Source: JAEUNJ01 sp052035955 | GTDB taxonomy: Bacteria > Pseudomonadota > Gammaproteobacteria > Burkholderiales > Rhodocyclaceae | Direction of reading: 5' to 3' | DNA length: 64,000 nucleotides | Assembly: GCA_052035955.1 (NCBI GenBank) | Contig: JBPOHD010000013.1 | Location: 31,744 to 95,743, forward strand | Shown: piece by piece, positions 61,133-64,000 of the stretch | Layout: every line of letters begins with the position of its first letter | Position numbering within the stretch: position 1 is the stretch's first letter | The notes under the pieces: model-generated | What the model was told of the DNA's origin: nothing | Databases searched by the model: none | What the model saw: only the letters and a program-made list of their open reading frames with translations | Position numbers and translations under genes: made by a program

Positions 61133-62620
61133 TCATTCCTTGTTCTTCAGCGCCGCTTCCAGCCGCTGGCAGATCGTCTTCAGCACCTTGACGCGGGCAT
61201 AGTTCTTGTCGTTGGCCTCGACCAGGGTCCAGGGCACGATGCCCGTGCTGGTGCGCTCCACCATGTCGCAGATGGCCCGGTGGTAGGCGTCCCACTTCTC
61301 GCGGTTGCGCCAGTCCTCCTCGGTGATCTTGAAGCGCTTGAACTCGATCTTCTCCCGCTCCTTGAAGCGCTTCAGCTGCTCCTCGCGGCTGATCTGCAGC
61401 CAGAACTTCATCACCACGGCGCCGGCGCCGGCCAGCTCGTGCTCGAAGTCGTTGATCTCCGAATAGGCGCGCAGCCAGTCGGCCTCGGCGCAGAAGCCCT
61501 CCACCCGCTCCACCAGCACCCGCCCGTACCAGGAGCGGTCGAAGATGGAGACCCGCCCCTTGCGCGGCATGTGGCGCCAGAAGCGCCACAGGTAGGGCTG
61601 GGCGCGCTCCTCTTCGGTCGGCGCGGCGATGGTCACGATCTGGTACTGGCGGGCGTCCATGGCGGCGCCGATGCGGCGGATGGCGCCGCCCTTGCCGGCC
61701 GCATCCGCCCCCTCGAAGACGCAGATCAGCGAACGCTCCCTGAAGCGCGGGTCGCGGACCAGCTCGGAGAGCCGGCCCTGCCAGCGGGCGAGCTCCGTGT
61801 CGTAGTCCTTGGCCGAGATGCGGCGCGACAGGTCCAGCTCGGAGATCACGTCGCGGCCGTCGATGTTCGGATGCACGGGCGGCGCCACCGGCGTCGCATG
61901 GCCATCCTTGTCGGCCAGCTTGGCCTTCAGGCTGTCGAGCAGAATCTTGCCGACCGTCAGCGAGCGGTAGCGGTCGTCGGCGCCCTCCACCACGATCCAC
62001 GGCGCCCAGGGCGTGTTGGTCAGGCGCAGGATGTGGCCGGCCACGTCCTGCAGCTTGTCGTAGGTCTTCAGGCGTTCCCAGTTCCACTTGGTGACCCGCC
62101 AGGCCGTGCGCGGGTCCTTCTCCAGGTCGCGCAGGCGCTTCTTCTGGCCCTCCTTGGTCAGGTGGAACCAGAACTTGAGGACGATGGCGCCCTCGTTCAC
62201 CAGCATGGCCTCGAAGCGGTTGATCTGGTCGATGCGCTGGTCCAGGGCCGACTTGCTCATCAGGCCCTCGATGCGCTCGTGGATGGGCATGGAGTACCAG
62301 GAACCGGCGAAGATGCCGATCCGCCCCTTGGCCGGCAGGGCGCGCCAGTAGCGCCACATGAAGGGCCGGTCGCGCTCCTCGTCGGTGGCGGCCGAGAAGG
62401 CCAGCGTGGACAGGAAGCGCGGGTCCATCCACTCGTAGAGGACGTTGATGGTCTCGCCCTTGCCGGCGCCGTCCTGGCCGCTGACCAGCACGACGACCGG
62501 GATCTTGCCGTTCTCCTTCAGGTCGTACTGGGCGTCGAGCAGGGCCGCGCGCAGTTCCGGCACCGCCTTGCGGTAGGTCTTCTTGTCGATCTTGTGGCCG
62601 AGTTCCGCCGATTCGAACAT
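61133..62620 (-). CDS. pap: Polyphosphate:AMP phosphotransferase (two-domain PPK2)
   Basis: A 495-residue class II PPK2. Two fused PPK2 domains have Walker A motifs GQDGAGKGE (48-56) and EGADAAGKGG (near 300). The second domain keeps the active-site segment FDRSWYGRVLVERVEGF. The first has FAGSWYSMPIHER, lacking the usual D-R, as is normal for the structural half of such enzymes. It converts AMP to ADP using polyphosphate. It is one base after rsmE and four bases before argA. Confidence 0.95.
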   Translation of the reverse strand: MFESAELGHKIDKKTYRKAVPELRAALLDAQYDLKENGKIPVVVLVSGQDGAGKGETINVLYEWMDPRFLSTLAFSAATDEERDRPFMWRYWRALPAKGRIGIFAGSWYSMPIHERIEGLMSKSALDQRIDQINRFEAMLVNEGAIVLKFWFHLTKEGQKKRLRDLEKDPRTAWRVTKWNWERLKTYDKLQDVAGHILRLTNTPWAPWIVVEGADDRYRSLTVGKILLDSLKAKLADKDGHATPVAPPVHPNIDGRDVISELDLSRRISAKDYDTELARWQGRLSELVRDPRFRERSLICVFEGADAAGKGGAIRRIGAAMDARQYQIVTIAAPTEEERAQPYLWRFWRHMPRKGRVSIFDRSWYGRVLVERVEGFCAEADWLRAYSEINDFEHELAGAGAVVMKFWLQISREEQLKRFKEREKIEFKRFKITEEDWRNREKWDAYHRAICDMVERTSTGIVPWTLVEANDKNYARVKVLKTICQRLEAALKNKE

Positions 62621-62621
62621 G

Positions 62622-63359
62622 TCAGAAATCCCCCCATAGAGCCATCATGGCCGCCAGCGCCGCGGCGCCGGCCGTTTCCGTGCGCAGCACCCGCGGTCCC
62701 AGGCCCACCGCCTGGAAACCCGTGAGCGCGATCGCCTTTTCCTCCTCCTCCTCGAACCCCCCTTCCGGTCCGACGAGGATATCGACGGCGCCGGGCGCCG
62801 GCATCTCCCGCAGCCGCTGCCCGGCCGAGGGCGCCAGGACCCAGCGCGCCCGCTCCGCGCCGCCATTCTCGGCCGCCATGCGAGCCAGATATTGAGGCAG
62901 ATCAACGATGGGCCCGACGACCGGCGGCAGGTTGCGGCCGCACTGCTCGCAGGCCGCGATGGCCACCTGCCGCCAGTGCTGCACCCGCCGCTCCAGCCGC
63001 TCCCCGGCCAGCCGCACGACGCTGCGCCGGGCGGCCACCGGCTGGATCGCCGCGACGCCCAGTTCGGTGCATTTCTGCACCACGAAGTCCATCTTGTCGC
63101 CGGCGGGCAGGGCCTGGACCAGGGTGATCCGCAGGGGCGGCTCCCGGTCCTCCGGCGTGTAGGCCTCCAGGACCGCCCGCGCCCCCTTGCCGGCCCGGTG
63201 CAGATGGGCCCGCCACTCGCCGCCCCGGCCGTCGAAGAGCACCACCGGATCGCCCTCGTCCAGGCGCAGGACGCGGAAGGCATGGTGGGCGGCCTCGTCC
63301 GGCAGCTCGACGCCGGCACCCGGGGCCAGGGGAAATGGGACGTGGAATCTGGGTAACAT
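62622..63359 (-). CDS. rsmE: 16S rRNA m3U1498 methyltransferase
   Basis: A 245-residue SPOUT methyltransferase. The N-terminal PUA-like part starts MLPRFHVPFPLAPGAGVELPDEAAHHAFRVLR. The SAM knot is in DILVGPEGGFEEEEEKAI and GLGPRVLRTETA, with the segment ALPAGDKMDFVVQKCTELGV earlier. The ATG at 63359 gives the standard RsmE N-terminus; the frame is open upstream but not conserved in character. It heads the rsmE-pap-argA unit. Confidence 0.95.
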   Translation of the reverse strand: MLPRFHVPFPLAPGAGVELPDEAAHHAFRVLRLDEGDPVVLFDGRGGEWRAHLHRAGKGARAVLEAYTPEDREPPLRITLVQALPAGDKMDFVVQKCTELGVAAIQPVAARRSVVRLAGERLERRVQHWRQVAIAACEQCGRNLPPVVGPIVDLPQYLARMAAENGGAERARWVLAPSAGQRLREMPAPGAVDILVGPEGGFEEEEEKAIALTGFQAVGLGPRVLRTETAGAAALAAMMALWGDF

Positions 63360-63444
63360 GGCGAACCCATTATAAGAGCCGTTCCCGGCGCGGCCGCCCG
63401 CCCCGGCCGGTTCCCGTTCCAGGAAGGCAAGGAGGAAAAGCACC

Positions 63445-64000
63445 ATGGCCAGCACCCTGACCCCGATCTGCGATTTCGGCCGCCCGGCCGCGGACTTCGA
63501 CCTGCCCGGCACCGACGGCCGCCGCCGCAGCCTGGCATCCGTCCGCGGCCCCCGCGGCCTGCTGGTCATGTTCATCTGCAACCACTGCCCCTACGTGAAG
63601 GCCGTGATCCAGCGCATCCTCCGCGACGCCCGGGAGCTGGCGCCCCTGGGCATCGGCTGCGTCGCCATCATGTCCAACGACCCCACCGACTACCCCGAGG
63701 ATTCCTGGGACCGCATGGTCGCCCTGGCCCGGGACCTGGACTTTCCCTTCCCCTATCTGCTCGACGAGACCCAGGAAGTCGCCCGGGCCTACGGCGCCGT
63801 ATGCACCCCGGATTTCTTCGGCTACGACGCCAACCTCGAACTCCAGTACCGGGGCCGCCTGGACGAATCGAAGAAGGACACCGCCCCCGAGGGCGTGCGC
63901 CGCGACCTGTTCGAGGCGATGAAGCTCGTGGCGGAGACGGGAAGAGGGCCGGCGGAGCAGGTGCCTTCGATCGGGTGCTCGATAAAGTGGCGGGCGGGTT
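63445..64000 (+). CDS. Thioredoxin/AhpC-family protein, 3' end cut by window edge
   Basis: A redoxin-fold protein of the AhpC/TSA-like thioredoxin group. Residues 1-185 are readable, with no stop before the edge. The redox site is CNHC in LLVMFICNHCPYVKAVIQ. The segments IMSNDPTDYPEDSWDRM, LDETQEVARAYGAVCTPDFFGYD and the C-terminal PSIGCSIKW are typical of the family annotated as thioredoxin family protein. GGAGG lies nine bases before the ATG. Only a few residues appear to be missing. Confidence 0.93.
   Translation, partial: MASTLTPICDFGRPAADFDLPGTDGRRRSLASVRGPRGLLVMFICNHCPYVKAVIQRILRDARELAPLGIGCVAIMSNDPTDYPEDSWDRMVALARDLDFPFPYLLDETQEVARAYGAVCTPDFFGYDANLELQYRGRLDESKKDTAPEGVRRDLFEAMKLVAETGRGPAEQVPSIGCSIKWRAG

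Noticed and set aside
61133..62620. The degenerate first PPK2 domain as a damaged gene
   Set aside because: Loss of the catalytic Asp-Arg in one half is normal in two-domain class II PPK2 enzymes.
1..64000. tRNA, rRNA, CRISPR arrays, phage integrases or transposase genes
   Set aside because: I looked for cloverleaf-like sequences, regularly spaced repeats and transposase motifs and saw none. Small repeats noted above are not CRISPR-like because spacers and unit sizes are irregular.

Overview
The window is 64 kb of very GC-rich, gene-dense DNA from a Gram-negative bacterium. The order mlaFEDACB, yadGH, bolA, murA, hisGD, the kdsD-kdsC-lptC-lptA block, a polyhydroxybutyrate phasin, a PEP-CTERM protein and a two-domain polyphosphate:AMP phosphotransferase all suggest a betaproteobacterium, most likely of the Rhodocyclales. 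This placement is inferred from gene content and order; no rRNA gene is present to confirm it.

Layout. 1-10.9 kb: a leftward run of envelope and histidine genes (Mla phospholipid transport, a YadGH-type ABC exporter, a BolA protein, MurA, HisG, HisD, HisB). hisC sits in the opposite orientation inside it. 11.0-30.0 kb: a type IV pilus/type II secretion-like (MSHA-like) locus. It holds a sigma-54 activator, an ExeA/MshM-type ATPase, a secretin, a TPR protein, an assembly ATPase, a platform protein, alignment proteins, a large pseudopilin with a lectin-like domain, a second pseudopilin, an adenylate cyclase, a membrane histidine kinase and a pilin behind a textbook sigma-54 promoter. 30.0-36.5 kb: a Kef-type K+ antiporter, the Kdo/LPS export genes kdsD-kdsC-lptC-lptA, an enoyl-CoA hydratase and a strongly promoted phasin. 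36.5-41.2 kb: a five-gene leftward operon with a LolD/LolC-like ABC transporter, a LolA-like periplasmic protein, an outer-membrane protein and a small helical-repeat protein. 41.4-45.7 kb: a protein with a Ser-Asp repeat tail beside a double glycosyltransferase, then a CinA-like protein. 45.7-46.9 kb: an AT-richer island carrying a PEP-CTERM protein. 47-64 kb: an EI24 membrane protein, a receiver-TPR protein, hrpA with a MazEF-like toxin-antitoxin pair at its 5' end, a metallo-beta-lactamase-fold lipoprotein, a diguanylate cyclase, glnS, yggX, argA, a PPK2-type phosphotransferase, rsmE and a truncated thioredoxin-like gene.

Functional picture. The pilus locus is the main accessory system. 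It carries its own regulators (sigma-54 activator, kinase, adenylate cyclase) and an assembly ATPase with a possible c-di-GMP-binding N-terminus. Its large pseudopilin looks like a surface or tip adhesin. Three or four intergenic repeat elements have entered this genome segment. Two of them are bounded by direct repeats that let the pre-insertion junction be reconstructed: one splits yadG from yadH, the other is an in-frame insertion in the leader region of a pseudopilin gene.
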